The notes under the pieces were generated by a model. That model was not told where the DNA came from, searched no databases, and saw only the letters and a program-made list of their open reading frames with translations. A stretch of 64,000 nucleotides of DNA, from positions 73,489-137,488 of the forward strand of contig JBBRNH010000003.1 in NCBI GenBank assembly GCA_038230415.1, in the 5' to 3' direction. The position numbers and the translations under genes are program-made. This stretch comes from JBBRNH01 sp038230415 (GTDB taxonomy: Bacteria > Bacteroidota > Bacteroidia > Cytophagales > Spirosomataceae). The first letter of the stretch is position 1; every line of letters starts with the position of its first letter. This document shows, piece by piece, positions 34,472 through 43,734 of the stretch.

Positions 34472-34552
34472 AGACCGGACAGCCATGTCTTGTCACTCCA
34501 GACAGCCGACTGCTTGCGGGTGGAGTGACAAGGCAGTTCGGCTATCCGGTCT
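34472..34552 (+). terminator. Long imperfect hairpin after the Met-rich gene
   Basis: Outer stem AGACCGGA (34472-34479) with TCCGGTCT (34545-34552), middle AGCC (34481-34484) with GGCT (34540-34543), inner TTGTCACTCCA (34490-34500) with TGGAGTGACAA (34521-34531). There is no T run, so it may be an attenuator or mRNA-stabilising structure between this gene and the next. Confidence 0.6.
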
Positions 34553-34602
34553 CTACGGCTGTGATGCAACGCTTAATGGGTATTAACTGCCTGACTAACA
34601 AG

Positions 34603-35160
34603 ATGATTGATCTAAACCCCGGTATGTTTGTTACGCCGATAATCGCCCTGACGGTGACTGTATCGCTGTACGTCTTTTTCCTTAAAAAAACCGCCGATGA
34701 GTCATTCCGGCGGTTTGTTGGCTGGGGCGTAGTGCTGGCAGTTGCGCTGAATTATGCCTGGGAGTTATGCCATTGCACTTTATATGAAGGCACCGTCTAT
34801 GATTGGCCGCACGTTGCATTTTTGGGGCTGGCTTCGCTGGCCGATACCATTATGGCCGGACTGCTTTATTTCGGTTTCGCGCTGATCTATAAAAATGGGT
34901 TCTGGGTGCAATCTCTGACTGTATTCCGAACGGTCTGGCTCGTGTTGGTGGGTGGTGCGGGGGCTGCCGTGTCAGAAATCGCCCACCTGTCAGCCGGGAA
35001 CTGGACATACACGGATCGGATGCCTGTTATTTTTGGCGTTGGCCTGACACCCTTGCTCCAGTTTTCGATACTCCCATTGTTAATTTATCGGCTAAGTCTT
35101 TATCTGTCAAGGCACAACGCAGTCAGCACGTCTGCGTATCAGCCACTCGGTCAGGCATAA
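34603..35160 (+). CDS. Multi-pass membrane protein, unknown function
   Basis: From the ATG at 34603 (MIDLNPGMFVTPIIALTVTV) the product has 185 residues and about five membrane helices. Conserved-looking polar residues sit inside helices (LNYAWELCHCTLYEG, EIAHLSAGNW). I recognise no family by name. An in-frame ATG at 34564 is an alternative start. It follows the Met-rich gene past a hairpin and may share its promoter. Confidence 0.7.
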   Translation: MIDLNPGMFVTPIIALTVTVSLYVFFLKKTADESFRRFVGWGVVLAVALNYAWELCHCTLYEGTVYDWPHVAFLGLASLADTIMAGLLYFGFALIYKNGFWVQSLTVFRTVWLVLVGGAGAAVSEIAHLSAGNWTYTDRMPVIFGVGLTPLLQFSILPLLIYRLSLYLSRHNAVSTSAYQPLGQA

Positions 35161-35189
35161 ACGCAGGCGAAGAGGCCCAAAAACAACCG

Positions 35190-35384
35190 ATGAATACCGC
35201 CCTCAACCTGCTTTTGGTTAAGCTGTTTCATACGCTGATCTGGCTGTTCTTCGTCGCCGTTATTTTTTATGTTCTCTACTGTGGGGTAGCAAACCGAATA
35301 ACCACTTACAACAAACTGATTTTTACCATCGTATACGTCATCGGTCTGATCGTGATAGCATACCGACTGTGGCACCGGGGATAG
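35190..35384 (+). CDS. Small two-helix membrane protein
   Basis: The 64-residue product consists largely of two hydrophobic helices (TLIWLFFVAVIFYVLYCGVA and LIFTIVYVIGLIVIAYRLWH). It is 29 bp downstream of the previous membrane-protein gene and probably cotranscribed with it. The function is unknown. Confidence 0.7.
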   Translation: MNTALNLLLVKLFHTLIWLFFVAVIFYVLYCGVANRITTYNKLIFTIVYVIGLIVIAYRLWHRG

Positions 35385-35387
35385 TTC

Positions 35388-36218
35388 TCAATACGCAACC
35401 GGCTGATCGTAGGCAATGTCGCGCAGCACAAAACGGGCGTATGGTTGTTCTTCGCCGTCAATAACATAAGCGGCTCCGCCCTGCGTCGGTATGCGTAGAC
35501 CGTGCCAATCGCGGTAGTCAAACAGGCAACAGACCCAGGTTTGCATGTGCGTTGCGTCGGTCTGCCGTTCTGCACGGCACTGCACGAGTTCGTCGTGTTC
35601 GTTAAAACGCATCAGGCAAGATACGGTCAGGCCATGATCGGTGAGGGTGAGCATGGCCGAATGATCGTCTATCGGCGACCAAACCACCCGCCCACCGGGA
35701 AGCAAACTCGTTGGAAACCAAGCCGCTTCGGCCAGCCAGCGTAGCAATTCGCCCTGATTGTAGGCCGGGCCGCTGCCGTGCTGAATCGGTACTGTACCCA
35801 GCAGCCGAACCGTCAGGCTGCCCCGCCCATCCATGTATTCATCCCGCGCCGTAAACCAGGCTGTTTTGCCGACCCAGATGTAACCGGGCGTATCGGCCCG
35901 AAAATATTCTTCGCCCGTGATGGGCATCCAGTCTTTCTTGAGGTCGGTTTTGAACTGCCCATCGTGCCGAAGCCGGACGGTGCGGAGGTAGGGTTGGCCG
36001 GGTGTCAGCACGTACCGGAAATACCGCTGTACGGGTGCGGGCAGGTCGGCGAGTTGGGCGGGGTCGTAGGTTTTTACCGGACCGGTTTCGACCTGCGAAA
36101 ACAAGTCGGCTACGTCCTGGCGCGTCTGCCGGTTCACGAGCCACCGCCCGGCCAGCCAGGCTACGGTTGGCACGGCGAGGGCCGACAAAATCAGGAGACT
36201 GGTGTTGCGTTTCATCAT
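35388..36218 (-). CDS. DUF6544 family protein
   Basis: The 276-residue product has one N-terminal membrane helix (LLILSALAVPTVAWLAGRW) and the conserved LPAPVQRYFRYVL ... GQPYLRTVRLRHDGQF segment of DUF6544 (formerly DUF6920) proteins, of unknown function. The C-terminal part is beta-rich. It has its own divergent regulon promoter. A short copy of its first codons recurs in the mosaic patch at 45.7 kb. Confidence 0.8.
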   Translation of the reverse strand: MMKRNTSLLILSALAVPTVAWLAGRWLVNRQTRQDVADLFSQVETGPVKTYDPAQLADLPAPVQRYFRYVLTPGQPYLRTVRLRHDGQFKTDLKKDWMPITGEEYFRADTPGYIWVGKTAWFTARDEYMDGRGSLTVRLLGTVPIQHGSGPAYNQGELLRWLAEAAWFPTSLLPGGRVVWSPIDDHSAMLTLTDHGLTVSCLMRFNEHDELVQCRAERQTDATHMQTWVCCLFDYRDWHGLRIPTQGGAAYVIDGEEQPYARFVLRDIAYDQPVAY

Positions 36219-36259
36219 AGCGTTGCCGTCACAAGTGTTATGTTTACGTTGTGATACCG

Positions 36260-36324
36260 CAAACCTACCGCCCGGCCCGTTGCCCCGCCCTGACCACCAT
36301 CAGGCAACGCCCTGATTTACGTCA
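36260..36324 (-). promoter_or_regulatory. Regulon promoter, minus strand (DUF6544 gene)
   Basis: Main box TGACCACCATCA at 36291-36302, 23-bp spacer, -7 at 36260-36267 (TAGGTTTG on the minus strand). A second box TGATTTACGTCA lies exactly 22 bp further upstream (36313-36324). Confidence 0.85.
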
Positions 36325-36358
36325 GGTAGTGTGGGATAACATAAATCAGGGCAACAAC

Positions 36359-36401
36359 TGACCGGCATCAGGGCCAGGCCGGGGCAAAGCGGCTACCTTT
36401 G
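36359..36401 (+). promoter_or_regulatory. Regulon promoter (truncated cbpA copy)
   Basis: Box TGACCGGCATCA at 36359-36370, 23-bp spacer, -7 TACCTTTG at 36394-36401. A near-box TAACATAAATCA lies 22 bp upstream (36337-36348). Confidence 0.85.
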
Positions 36402-36466
36402 TCGGTGAAAAATACCGCAAAACACCTGTTACTTACCCACTGACAGCCAACCCGTTACGACACCGC

Positions 36467-36952
36467 ATGGACTTCGTTGATTATTACAGCACGCTCGGCG
36501 TGGCGAAAGATGCGTCGGCGGATGCCATCAAGAAAGCGTACCGCAAACTGGCCCGCAGATACCACCCCGACGTGAACCCGAACGACGCGGAGGCCGGTAA
36601 AAAATTTCAGCAACTCAACGAGGCCAACGAGGTATTGAGCGACCCGGAGAAACGAAAAAAGTACGACCAGTACGGCCCCGACTGGCAGCACGGCGAAGAA
36701 CAGGCCCAGGCCTGGCAACAACGCCAACGAGCCGGAGCCAACGCTACCACCGGCGGAACCCGGTTTTCGGCAGACACGAACGGCATGGACGGGGCGGAGT
36801 TTTCGGATTTCTTTTCGTCTATGTTTGGCGCAGCGATGCGGCCAGCGCGTTCAGAAAGGCCAGTTGCCGCCGAACCATCCGCTGTTGAACGGCCCGGTCG
36901 GGCTGGTCGGGATAAGTCAGCACCGAACGCGACCACGAGCGGGAGCCATTGA
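36467..36952 (+). pseudogene. Truncated CbpA/DnaJ copy
   Basis: Residues 1-119 are almost identical to the start of the full-length CbpA gene at 46849: a J domain with HPD (YHPDVNPND) and the Gly/Phe-like linker to FFSSMFG. At about 36828 the similarity stops and the frame runs on through 42 codons antisense to a bestrophin fragment. Both substrate-binding domains are gone. The promoter is intact, so a free J domain could still be made; alternatively it is simply dead. Confidence 0.85.
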
Positions 36953-37196
36953 GCAAAGCCCCCCAAATCTGGCGGGCTTCCCACCAGCGGTCATACGCCT
37001 GATTGTTGATAAAACCGATAAAAAACGCAATGGCCGTACCCAGCACGGTTATGATGATGGGTGGCACGGTGAAATAGGGCTGTAACCAGCGCAGATACAC
37101 CAGCGTGGTCAGGCCAGTCACCAGCAACGTTTGCAGATTGGTTTTCCAGGTGAATGTAAGGATATCACGAATTGACCAGTTGGCATGAAGCAGCAT
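36819..37196 (-). pseudogene. Bestrophin-like channel protein, C-terminally truncated
   Basis: The 125-residue reading begins MLLHANWSIRDILTFTWKTN and contains two membrane helices and the bestrophin signature NNQAYDRWWEARQIWGALLN. Full-length bacterial bestrophins have about 290-300 residues; here the frame ends soon after RRQLAFLNALAA, exactly where the truncated cbpA begins on the other strand. Over half the pore-forming domain is missing. Confidence 0.85.
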
Positions 37197-37243
37197 GGGC
37201 GCGGTTGGTTTAAGAAGAACGTATCATTTTCCAGCCGATCAGC

Positions 37244-38419
37244 CTAAACCACCGGAACGGCGGTTTTTTTCTCGACGCTGACCGGGGTTCCTGTTCCGGG
37301 CTGTTCCTCCAGGCCTAAGCGGAATACGCGGTTGCTGTTCTGCCAGAATACTAATTGGCGTTCAGCCGGACCCGGAAGCACGTCCTCCACGATCCGAATA
37401 TGCTCCTCGATTCCGTAAGGCACCGCCCCGAAATCGGAGCCGAACACCACCCGGCCCACCCCGCACATCTCAACCGCAGCCTCCACACCAATTGGGTTGA
37501 ACCCCATGGTATCGACCAGAATATTGGTTTTGAAATACTCGGCTGGCGACCGCTTGTTCTGGTAAGGTCTGCCAGCGGGCGGGTTGCTGATACCGTTGTA
37601 GTTGAGGTGCCAGGTGAACTCAAGACGACCCAGGATTGACGCGAGTTCACCGCCCATATGGACAATCATCACCTGTAGCTTAGGGTGGCGGTCGAACACG
37701 CCGGAGCCGATCATCCGGGCCACGTTGACGGTCGAATCGAAGGGACGACCAACGGCTTCGTTGAGCCGGTACTGCATGAGTACCTCGTGTCCGACCGACA
37801 GCATGGGTGGGTGAATATGAACCACAATGTCATTGGCTTCCGCAAACTCCCATAACCATTCAGCCCTGGGGCTATCGAGAAAAGCGCGTTCCGGGCCGTC
37901 GCCGTAGCTGGATGCCACCGCAATTGCCCTGGCACCGCCCTGGCCAATCATCTCCTCAACAATTGGCCGACAGCGTTCTTCGAGCGCGTGGGCGTTGGCC
38001 GTCAGCGCGAACTCACCGGGATAGCGATTACTGATCTCCTGGTATTCGTCGTTCATAAACTTGAGGGCCTCGCCCGTGCTGACCCGAAGCAGGTCCCGCG
38101 CAATCCAGTCCACCTCACCGCCATTGCTGGCCAGGCTGAGGGTGACTCCGGCCTTGCGCTGCTTGGGCATGGCGTAGTCCAGATCAATAAATTCTCGGTA
38201 GCAAATGAAGTCCTGCGGGTTAGTCTGCGGAAATTTTTGTTTCGGGTCGTATAGCCCCCGCTCCGCCATCTTAGCTGCGAGTTTGGGACCGATTGGGTGC
38301 CGGTGGGTATCAACGATTGCCTGCGGCTCCCGATTGATGGCACCCCCGGCATCCCGTTGCACTGGTTGGCTGGTTTTCATGAGTCGTTGCGTTAGTTGTT
38401 CTGTGTTGGTTGATGCCAT
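37244..38419 (-). CDS. Amidohydrolase family protein (ACMSD-like TIM barrel)
   Basis: From the ATG at 38419 the product has 391 residues. Metal-site features of the amidohydrolase_2 group are visible: VDTHRHPIGP near the N-terminus, HIHPPMLSVG, MIVHMGGEL and late FGSDFGAVPYG with the catalytic Asp. The group includes decarboxylases and hydrolases of aromatic acids; the substrate is unknown. Further in-frame starts (38380) are possible. The annotated upstream extension would cross a 28-bp hairpin and is rejected. Confidence 0.82.
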   Translation of the reverse strand: MASTNTEQLTQRLMKTSQPVQRDAGGAINREPQAIVDTHRHPIGPKLAAKMAERGLYDPKQKFPQTNPQDFICYREFIDLDYAMPKQRKAGVTLSLASNGGEVDWIARDLLRVSTGEALKFMNDEYQEISNRYPGEFALTANAHALEERCRPIVEEMIGQGGARAIAVASSYGDGPERAFLDSPRAEWLWEFAEANDIVVHIHPPMLSVGHEVLMQYRLNEAVGRPFDSTVNVARMIGSGVFDRHPKLQVMIVHMGGELASILGRLEFTWHLNYNGISNPPAGRPYQNKRSPAEYFKTNILVDTMGFNPIGVEAAVEMCGVGRVVFGSDFGAVPYGIEEHIRIVEDVLPGPAERQLVFWQNSNRVFRLGLEEQPGTGTPVSVEKKTAVPVV

Positions 38420-38443
38420 CAATTGCTGATTCCCAACCTGATA

Positions 38444-38503
38444 GTGGTGGCGTACTGTATCGGCACCGGCCACCTGGCCGGTACCGATACAGTACGCCAC
38501 CAC
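38444..38503. repeat. 28-bp-stem hairpin
   Basis: Bases 38444-38471 and 38476-38503 are reverse complements with one mismatch around the loop ACCT. It lies between the stop of the DUF1269 gene and the amidohydrolase start and is not followed by a T run. Confidence 0.9.
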
Positions 38504-38509
38504 ACCGTG

Positions 38510-39310
38510 TCAGACGCTTTGCAGGTCTGCGTGAAGCTCCTCGAGTTTCTCCTGCTGGCTGGCAATTCGTTTCTCCAGCCGCTCGCGCTTGCGCTGATCG
38601 TTGTCGGCATCTACCCCGCTTTTCCAGTTGTCGAATTTCGTCCGCTGCCCATCGAGCCACCGCTGATACCGCGACTTTTGCTGGTCTATCTGCCCCTCGA
38701 ACCGGCTTTGAGCGTCGTCTCGTTCGCGCTTCAGCTTATCCAACGTGGCTTTCCGGTCGGCCTTGGCGGCAGCCGAACTCTCCTGCCATTCCCGGTCGGC
38801 CCGGGCAATCTCCCGGTTCAGCCGGGCGTTTTCCAGGTCAGATGCTTTCAGCAATTCCCCCGCCACGTCGAACCGCGAAACCTGCCCGTTGAAAGGCCGG
38901 AGGGCAACATCCACCGGCGTTGTGTAGTCTTCCCAGACATGGGCAACCAGCAGCGTTTTTCCGGCAGGTACGCGCCGACCAAAATCGTTGAGGTAATCGT
39001 AGGTCTCATCCGAACGGACAAAATCAGTGGTTGCACCCGCCAGCAACCCAATTGAGCTACCAATCAGAACGCCAACGGGGCCACCCAGCAGTCCCATCAT
39101 CCCACCAATTGCCGCTCCCCCAAGGGTGCCTTCGCCGAATGATTCTCCTTTGGCCGACTTAATCACGGCGGCACCACCATTCGCGGGCCGGGTGATTAGA
39201 TAAATCTCGCCCAGCGACAACTCCGCGTTGTAGTCTAACTGCTCCAGCGCCTTTTGGCTCTTGTAGGCATCTGTCTCGTTTGAGAAGAGTACTTTGATGA
39301 TCGTTTCCAT
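38510..39310 (-). CDS. DUF1269-type protein with coiled-coil tail
   Basis: The 266-residue protein has a Gly-rich hydrophobic hairpin (LGGAAIGGMMGLLGGPVGVLIGSSIGLLAG, landmark GGAAIGGMMG) between two soluble parts, as in DUF1269 membrane proteins, then a long charged coiled coil (about 165-265). The function is unknown. Upstream bases 39311-39570 are strongly AT-rich; I see no regulon box there, so this gene and the amidohydrolase may be controlled differently. Confidence 0.78.
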   Translation of the reverse strand: METIIKVLFSNETDAYKSQKALEQLDYNAELSLGEIYLITRPANGGAAVIKSAKGESFGEGTLGGAAIGGMMGLLGGPVGVLIGSSIGLLAGATTDFVRSDETYDYLNDFGRRVPAGKTLLVAHVWEDYTTPVDVALRPFNGQVSRFDVAGELLKASDLENARLNREIARADREWQESSAAAKADRKATLDKLKRERDDAQSRFEGQIDQQKSRYQRWLDGQRTKFDNWKSGVDADNDQRKRERLEKRIASQQEKLEELHADLQSV

Positions 39311-39570
39311 TGTATTTTACGTTTTTTAAAAATGAAAGTTTAACTAAACGGGTAAGCTGTTTTCGTGGAATCAACCAATGGTTTCCCTTGTCTGAATCAC
39401 TCTTTTATAACCGTTCACGCACCCAATTCTTCCGTATATTTTTTAAAATAAATAATTAATATACTGATTATGAGCGATATATGCTTTTTAATAAGAATAC
39501 TGAACAAGTAGAATACTCCCAAATACCGGAGATTGTCGGGCGTACCTGAATCCGGTTTGAGTTTGGGTAT

Positions 39571-41016
39571 TCAAGTCTTCCCTTTACACTTGGTGGCATA
39601 ATCACTTTTGACGATGCCCAGTTTATGCATCCGGGCATCGAGCGTGTTGGGTTCGATAGCCAGCAGTTGTGCGGTGCCGCCCTCCCCCCGAATTCGTCCG
39701 TTGGTCAGGCGCAGCGTCTCGATAATCGTACTGCGTTCCACGTCGCGGAGCGTCACGGCCTGGGCCGGATCGGGGCAAACGGCAGGTGTCTGCGGCACCA
39801 ATTGTTGCAGAATGGCAGTCAGCAGCGGGCTTTCGTTCAGGATGGCCCTGACCCGGTCAATCTCCTGACACAGTGTACTCATGCGCTGTTCCGAAAGTGC
39901 TTTTACCCGGTTCAGCTCGTCGAACGCCAGGTAGTTCTCCAGGCCCAGCGCAAGCTGCGGTTGGAGCCGGATAAGCCGGTCGAGATCCGTTTTGGTGAGG
40001 GAATATCCCGCCCGGCTACCGAAGAATAGCCACGCAGTTCCCTGGTGTCTGAGCGGCACGGGTAAATACAGCATTGACCGCAACCCGTAAACGTCCCGCA
40101 CAGATTCACCAAATTTATTTTCCCGCCAGTGCTGCTCATACCCGTCGCCGACCAAAACGGCTGGTTCCCGAAAAGCCGCCCGCCGGTCTGCCACTAAGCA
40201 GGCGCACGAATCTGGGTCTGCCTCCCAATCCTGTTGACAGAGTGGGCTGTTCTGGCACAACCAGCTTCGGTCGCCCTGAAGACTAATGTCGTAGGCCCGC
40301 CCTGACCCGCTTGCTGTCGCATCCGGCAGGATAATACCCAACACGTCGAACGGCTGACACTGGTGTAGCTCACGGGCCAGGGCCGTTGTCATAGTCGGCC
40401 AGTCTGTGCCGGTCAACAGCGCCTGTCCTACGGCTATGTGTATGGATTCTTCGCGCTCACGAGCCGCATTTTTTTCGTTTGCCAACACATTGGCAACGGC
40501 CCCGGTAAGTTGTTGAGCAAGGCCCTCAACCCATGGAAACAACACCTGATTAGCCTGATCGTCAGTCGTGTAGTAAATAGTCCAGATCCCTATCACACGC
40601 CCGGCCAAAACCAATTTTAAGACAATGGCCGCCCGGATACCTGTTTCCAGCACGAACGACACCCATTCACAATCGCCGAGCGCGACCAGATTAGCCTGTG
40701 GCACAACACGAACCTGCGTGGCCGGGTCCCGGCAAAACGCCCGGTGGTGTTCAGAAATGGGAGTGAGCCGGTTGACTACTTGATTGTAATACCGGTGTTG
40801 TTGCCGGGACGGGTTTGACATCGGCAACAACGACCGTGAAAACAGATCGTTGTCAGAAAACACCATCAGGTCACTGTCTTCGTAGCCCAGCAGTGCGGTC
40901 AGTTCACCGGCCATTAGCCCCAATAAATCGTCGCGGGTACGCACAATCACCAATGCCCTGCTTACCGCAAGCAGCAAACGGCTTGGGGTATTCAGGTCCG
41001 TCTTAACGTTATCCAT
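39571..41016 (-). CDS. GAF-domain regulator with Fis-type HTH
   Basis: The 481-residue protein has two GAF-like sensory regions (about 5-165 and 190-365), a short coiled coil and a C-terminal Fis-type helix-turn-helix (ERSTIIETLRLTNGRIRGEGGTAQLLAIEPNTLDARMHKL; landmark NGRIRGEGGTAQLL). It resembles sigma-54 activators such as FhlA or NorR but lacks the central AAA+ domain, so it cannot act as a classic sigma-54 activator. It lies under a divergent regulon promoter, so it may be a second-tier regulator. Confidence 0.85.
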   Translation of the reverse strand: MDNVKTDLNTPSRLLLAVSRALVIVRTRDDLLGLMAGELTALLGYEDSDLMVFSDNDLFSRSLLPMSNPSRQQHRYYNQVVNRLTPISEHHRAFCRDPATQVRVVPQANLVALGDCEWVSFVLETGIRAAIVLKLVLAGRVIGIWTIYYTTDDQANQVLFPWVEGLAQQLTGAVANVLANEKNAAREREESIHIAVGQALLTGTDWPTMTTALARELHQCQPFDVLGIILPDATASGSGRAYDISLQGDRSWLCQNSPLCQQDWEADPDSCACLVADRRAAFREPAVLVGDGYEQHWRENKFGESVRDVYGLRSMLYLPVPLRHQGTAWLFFGSRAGYSLTKTDLDRLIRLQPQLALGLENYLAFDELNRVKALSEQRMSTLCQEIDRVRAILNESPLLTAILQQLVPQTPAVCPDPAQAVTLRDVERSTIIETLRLTNGRIRGEGGTAQLLAIEPNTLDARMHKLGIVKSDYATKCKGKT

Positions 41017-41050
41017 AGTTTCACGCGGGTTATGTCAGCATCAATCCACA

Positions 41051-41093
41051 CAAACGTCGCGGGCGGTGGCTGGACTAACCATGACACAGGTCA
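41051..41093 (-). promoter_or_regulatory. Regulon promoter, minus strand (GAF-Fis regulator)
   Basis: Box TGACACAGGTCA at 41082-41093, 23-bp spacer, -7 at 41051-41058 (GACGTTTG on the minus strand). Confidence 0.8.
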
Positions 41094-41139
41094 CTCAGGG
41101 ATATGACTGTTGGCGGTTCGTGCTAATCATACGGACGTA

Positions 41140-41182
41140 TGACCAGCGTCAGGGTTTGGCCGGATGCGCGCCCCTACTTTTG
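41140..41182 (+). promoter_or_regulatory. Regulon promoter (pirin-like gene)
   Basis: Box TGACCAGCGTCA at 41140-41151, 23-bp spacer containing GGTTTGGCCGG, -7 TACTTTTG at 41175-41182. Confidence 0.85.
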
Positions 41183-41221
41183 GCAGACTCGTTTTTACCA
41201 TCGGCTTAAAAAGACAACACG

Positions 41222-41953
41222 ATGCTATACAAAACACACGCCCGACAGGAGGTGATTGACCAGGATAAATTTATAGTCGTCGTTCACCGGCCCGGTTCAG
41301 CCATTCCTGACTATGGTGATCACGGATACGGGCCACTGGCGGTTATCGGCGAATCGTTCATGGCTCCCGATACGTGGATACAGTTGCATCCGCACACGAA
41401 TGACGAAATTATATCCTGGGTTCCTGAGGGGATTATGCGCCACGATGACATAACCAACGGCGCACTCATTGCCGATAAAGAACACATCATGATTATGAAT
41501 GCCGGCACCGAATTTTGGCATGAGGAACGAACGCTGGCCGAAGACCCACCGCTGCGTATGCTGCAAATATTCGTGCGTCCGCACGAAACCAATCTCAGCC
41601 CACAGATACAATATGGCCTGATGCCACCGTGGGCGTATAATAAGTGGAGAAACGTATTTGGTTCTGAACAGTCGGGCAGTCCATTTTACGTACGGAATGA
41701 TGTGGCAATGTACGACCTCCGGGTAACGGCAAACGAAACGGTTGCCTTTCCTATGAAGCCGTCATACAGTCTCTATTTTATGGTGTACACCGGCTCGGTC
41801 AACGTGAACGGACAGCCGTTTGCGTTACGAGAAACCGGTTTGTTCGTTGATGAGTCTTCCGCTGCACTTACCGCCGTTGAGGACTCACTCGTGGTTGCTT
41901 TTCTTATAAATCCCAAAGCCAAAATCACCAAAGCAGGCACCATCGGCAAATAA
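41222..41953 (+). CDS. Pirin family bicupin
   Basis: The 243-residue product fits pirin: MAPDTWIQLHPHTNDEIISWVPEGIMRHDDI gives the metal-binding HPHxx..E..H set (landmarks HPHTNDE and RHDD), with EFWHEERT later; the second cupin domain (EDSLVVAFL) is degenerate. Some pirins act as quercetinases, others bind transcription factors; the role here is unknown. Its regulon promoter lies directly upstream. Confidence 0.85.
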   Translation: MLYKTHARQEVIDQDKFIVVVHRPGSAIPDYGDHGYGPLAVIGESFMAPDTWIQLHPHTNDEIISWVPEGIMRHDDITNGALIADKEHIMIMNAGTEFWHEERTLAEDPPLRMLQIFVRPHETNLSPQIQYGLMPPWAYNKWRNVFGSEQSGSPFYVRNDVAMYDLRVTANETVAFPMKPSYSLYFMVYTGSVNVNGQPFALRETGLFVDESSAALTAVEDSLVVAFLINPKAKITKAGTIGK

Positions 41954-42101
41954 AAAACCACCACTACCGTGACCAAACGAAAAGGCTCACGCAATGCGAT
42001 GGAACCCGAACGCAAAACACCCCTCAGCACAGCCGCATACGTCATTCTAAACGGGTGTGTTTTCTGCAATCGAGATTTAAACAACGAAAAAACGACTGAT
42101 A

Positions 42102-43664
42102 ATGAACGAATTACTGACAGAATCTGACATGGATGTAATGCCGGTAACGTCCGGCGTTACCATCGCCAGCGGTAAGCTGCACGGGGCTGTTTCGGCGGTG
42201 CCGGGCGTACTGACCTTCAAGGGAATCCCCTATGCTGCCCCGCCCGTTGGCCCGTTGCGCTGGCAACCGCCCCAGCCGGTGCAGGCGTGGCCTGACGTGC
42301 GCGAAGCCACCGTGTTTGGTGCGTCAGCCTGGGCTGCTCATTTGCCCGGACCACCAACAGCCACAATGCCGGACGAAGACTGCCTGACGCTTAACGTCTG
42401 GACAGCCGCCACCACGTCGGCGGATAAATTACCCGTTATGGTCTGGATTCACGGCGGGGGCTTTGCCTTCGGCTCGTCGGCGGATCCGGTCAACGACGGG
42501 GCGCGGCTGGCCGCCAAAAAGGTGGTTATGGTCAGCGTTAATTACCGGCTGGGGGTGTTCGGTTTTCTGGCGCACGACGACCTCGACAGCGAAGGCAGTG
42601 TGTCGGGTAATTTCGGGATACAGGATCAACTGGCCGCCCTGAACTGGGTACGCGCCAATATTGCCCGGTTTGGGGGCGATCCGGGCAATGTCACGCTGTT
42701 TGGTCAATCTGCCGGGGCGCATTCGGTGGGCCTGCTCATGACCTCACCGCTTGCGAAGGGGCTGTTTCACCGCGCCATCGGCGAAAGTGGGGCGTTTTGG
42801 GACAGCGAACACGGGTCGATCAGCACCGCAGCCGAGGCCCGGACGCGGGGCCATGCGCTGGCTACCCGGCTGGCTGACGGCTCGATCAGCAAACTACGGG
42901 CGATACCAGCGGAACAACTGCAGCGCGAAACGGAGTGGAATGTCAACCTTGACCCCGGCTCAACGGCATTCGCGCCCAGCATTGACCACTACGTGCTGCC
43001 CGGCGACCCCGCCGATAGCTTTGCCAACGGCCATCAGATGAATGTGCCGCTGCTGGCCGGTTGGAACGGGGATGAGGGATTGATCTACCTGTCACGGGCT
43101 TTGCCTCACACCAGTATCAATGCCTTTAAAGCCGCTGCCGTCGGTCAGTTTGGCGAACAGGGTAGTACCGAACTGCTGACGCTCTATGCCGTAAATTCGG
43201 ATGCCGACACCAAAAACGCGGCCCAGACCCTCATCGGTGATCTGATCATCAGCGAGCAAACCTGGGAATGGCTGCAATTGCATCAGCGCACGGGGCAATC
43301 ACCCGTTTACGGCTATCAGTTTAATTACCACTCCCCCTACTGCCCGGTGCCGGTTCATACCGGCGAGATGTCGTTTGTGTTTGGCACGCTGGGGCCGCAG
43401 ATGCTGGCTCCGACGGTTCGACCCGGCGAGCGCGACCGTGAACTGGCCGAACAAATGATGACGTATTGGGTCAATTTCGCCCGAACCGGCAATCCTAACG
43501 GTGCGGGGCTTCCCGGCTGGCCGACCTACGATGCCGATAAACCGGCTGTGATGCAGTTTGCGGATACAACGGGGGCAGCGGCAGAAATCGGCACGGAGCG
43601 GTTTCGTTTTTTACGGACGTTTCGTACCGAAGGCCGGTTCCCCGAAAGCTGGCGAAGTCGTTGA
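42102..43664 (+). CDS. Carboxylesterase/lipase family protein (type B)
   Basis: The 520-residue alpha/beta-hydrolase has the type B carboxylesterase pattern: FKGIPYAAPPVGPLRW, EDCLTLNVW, the oxyanion hole HGGGF and the nucleophile elbow FGQSAGAHS. An acid residue (GDEGLIYL region) and the terminal His (YHSPYCPVPVHTGEM) are in the expected order. There is no signal peptide, so it is probably cytoplasmic. The 148-bp gap upstream holds a GCAAAACACCC/GGGTGTGTTTT hairpin that may end the pirin transcript. Confidence 0.9.
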   Translation: MNELLTESDMDVMPVTSGVTIASGKLHGAVSAVPGVLTFKGIPYAAPPVGPLRWQPPQPVQAWPDVREATVFGASAWAAHLPGPPTATMPDEDCLTLNVWTAATTSADKLPVMVWIHGGGFAFGSSADPVNDGARLAAKKVVMVSVNYRLGVFGFLAHDDLDSEGSVSGNFGIQDQLAALNWVRANIARFGGDPGNVTLFGQSAGAHSVGLLMTSPLAKGLFHRAIGESGAFWDSEHGSISTAAEARTRGHALATRLADGSISKLRAIPAEQLQRETEWNVNLDPGSTAFAPSIDHYVLPGDPADSFANGHQMNVPLLAGWNGDEGLIYLSRALPHTSINAFKAAAVGQFGEQGSTELLTLYAVNSDADTKNAAQTLIGDLIISEQTWEWLQLHQRTGQSPVYGYQFNYHSPYCPVPVHTGEMSFVFGTLGPQMLAPTVRPGERDRELAEQMMTYWVNFARTGNPNGAGLPGWPTYDADKPAVMQFADTTGAAAEIGTERFRFLRTFRTEGRFPESWRSR

Positions 43665-43734
43665 GCACTAAGTTGACTGGTCTGAGGTCAGGCCAAAAGA
43701 GCGGTAAGTGACTGACAATCTTAAAAACAAGAGC

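Noticed and set aside
37197..38503. Longer amidohydrolase start at 38503
   Set aside because: The extension would translate the 28-bp hairpin and adds non-conserved residues.
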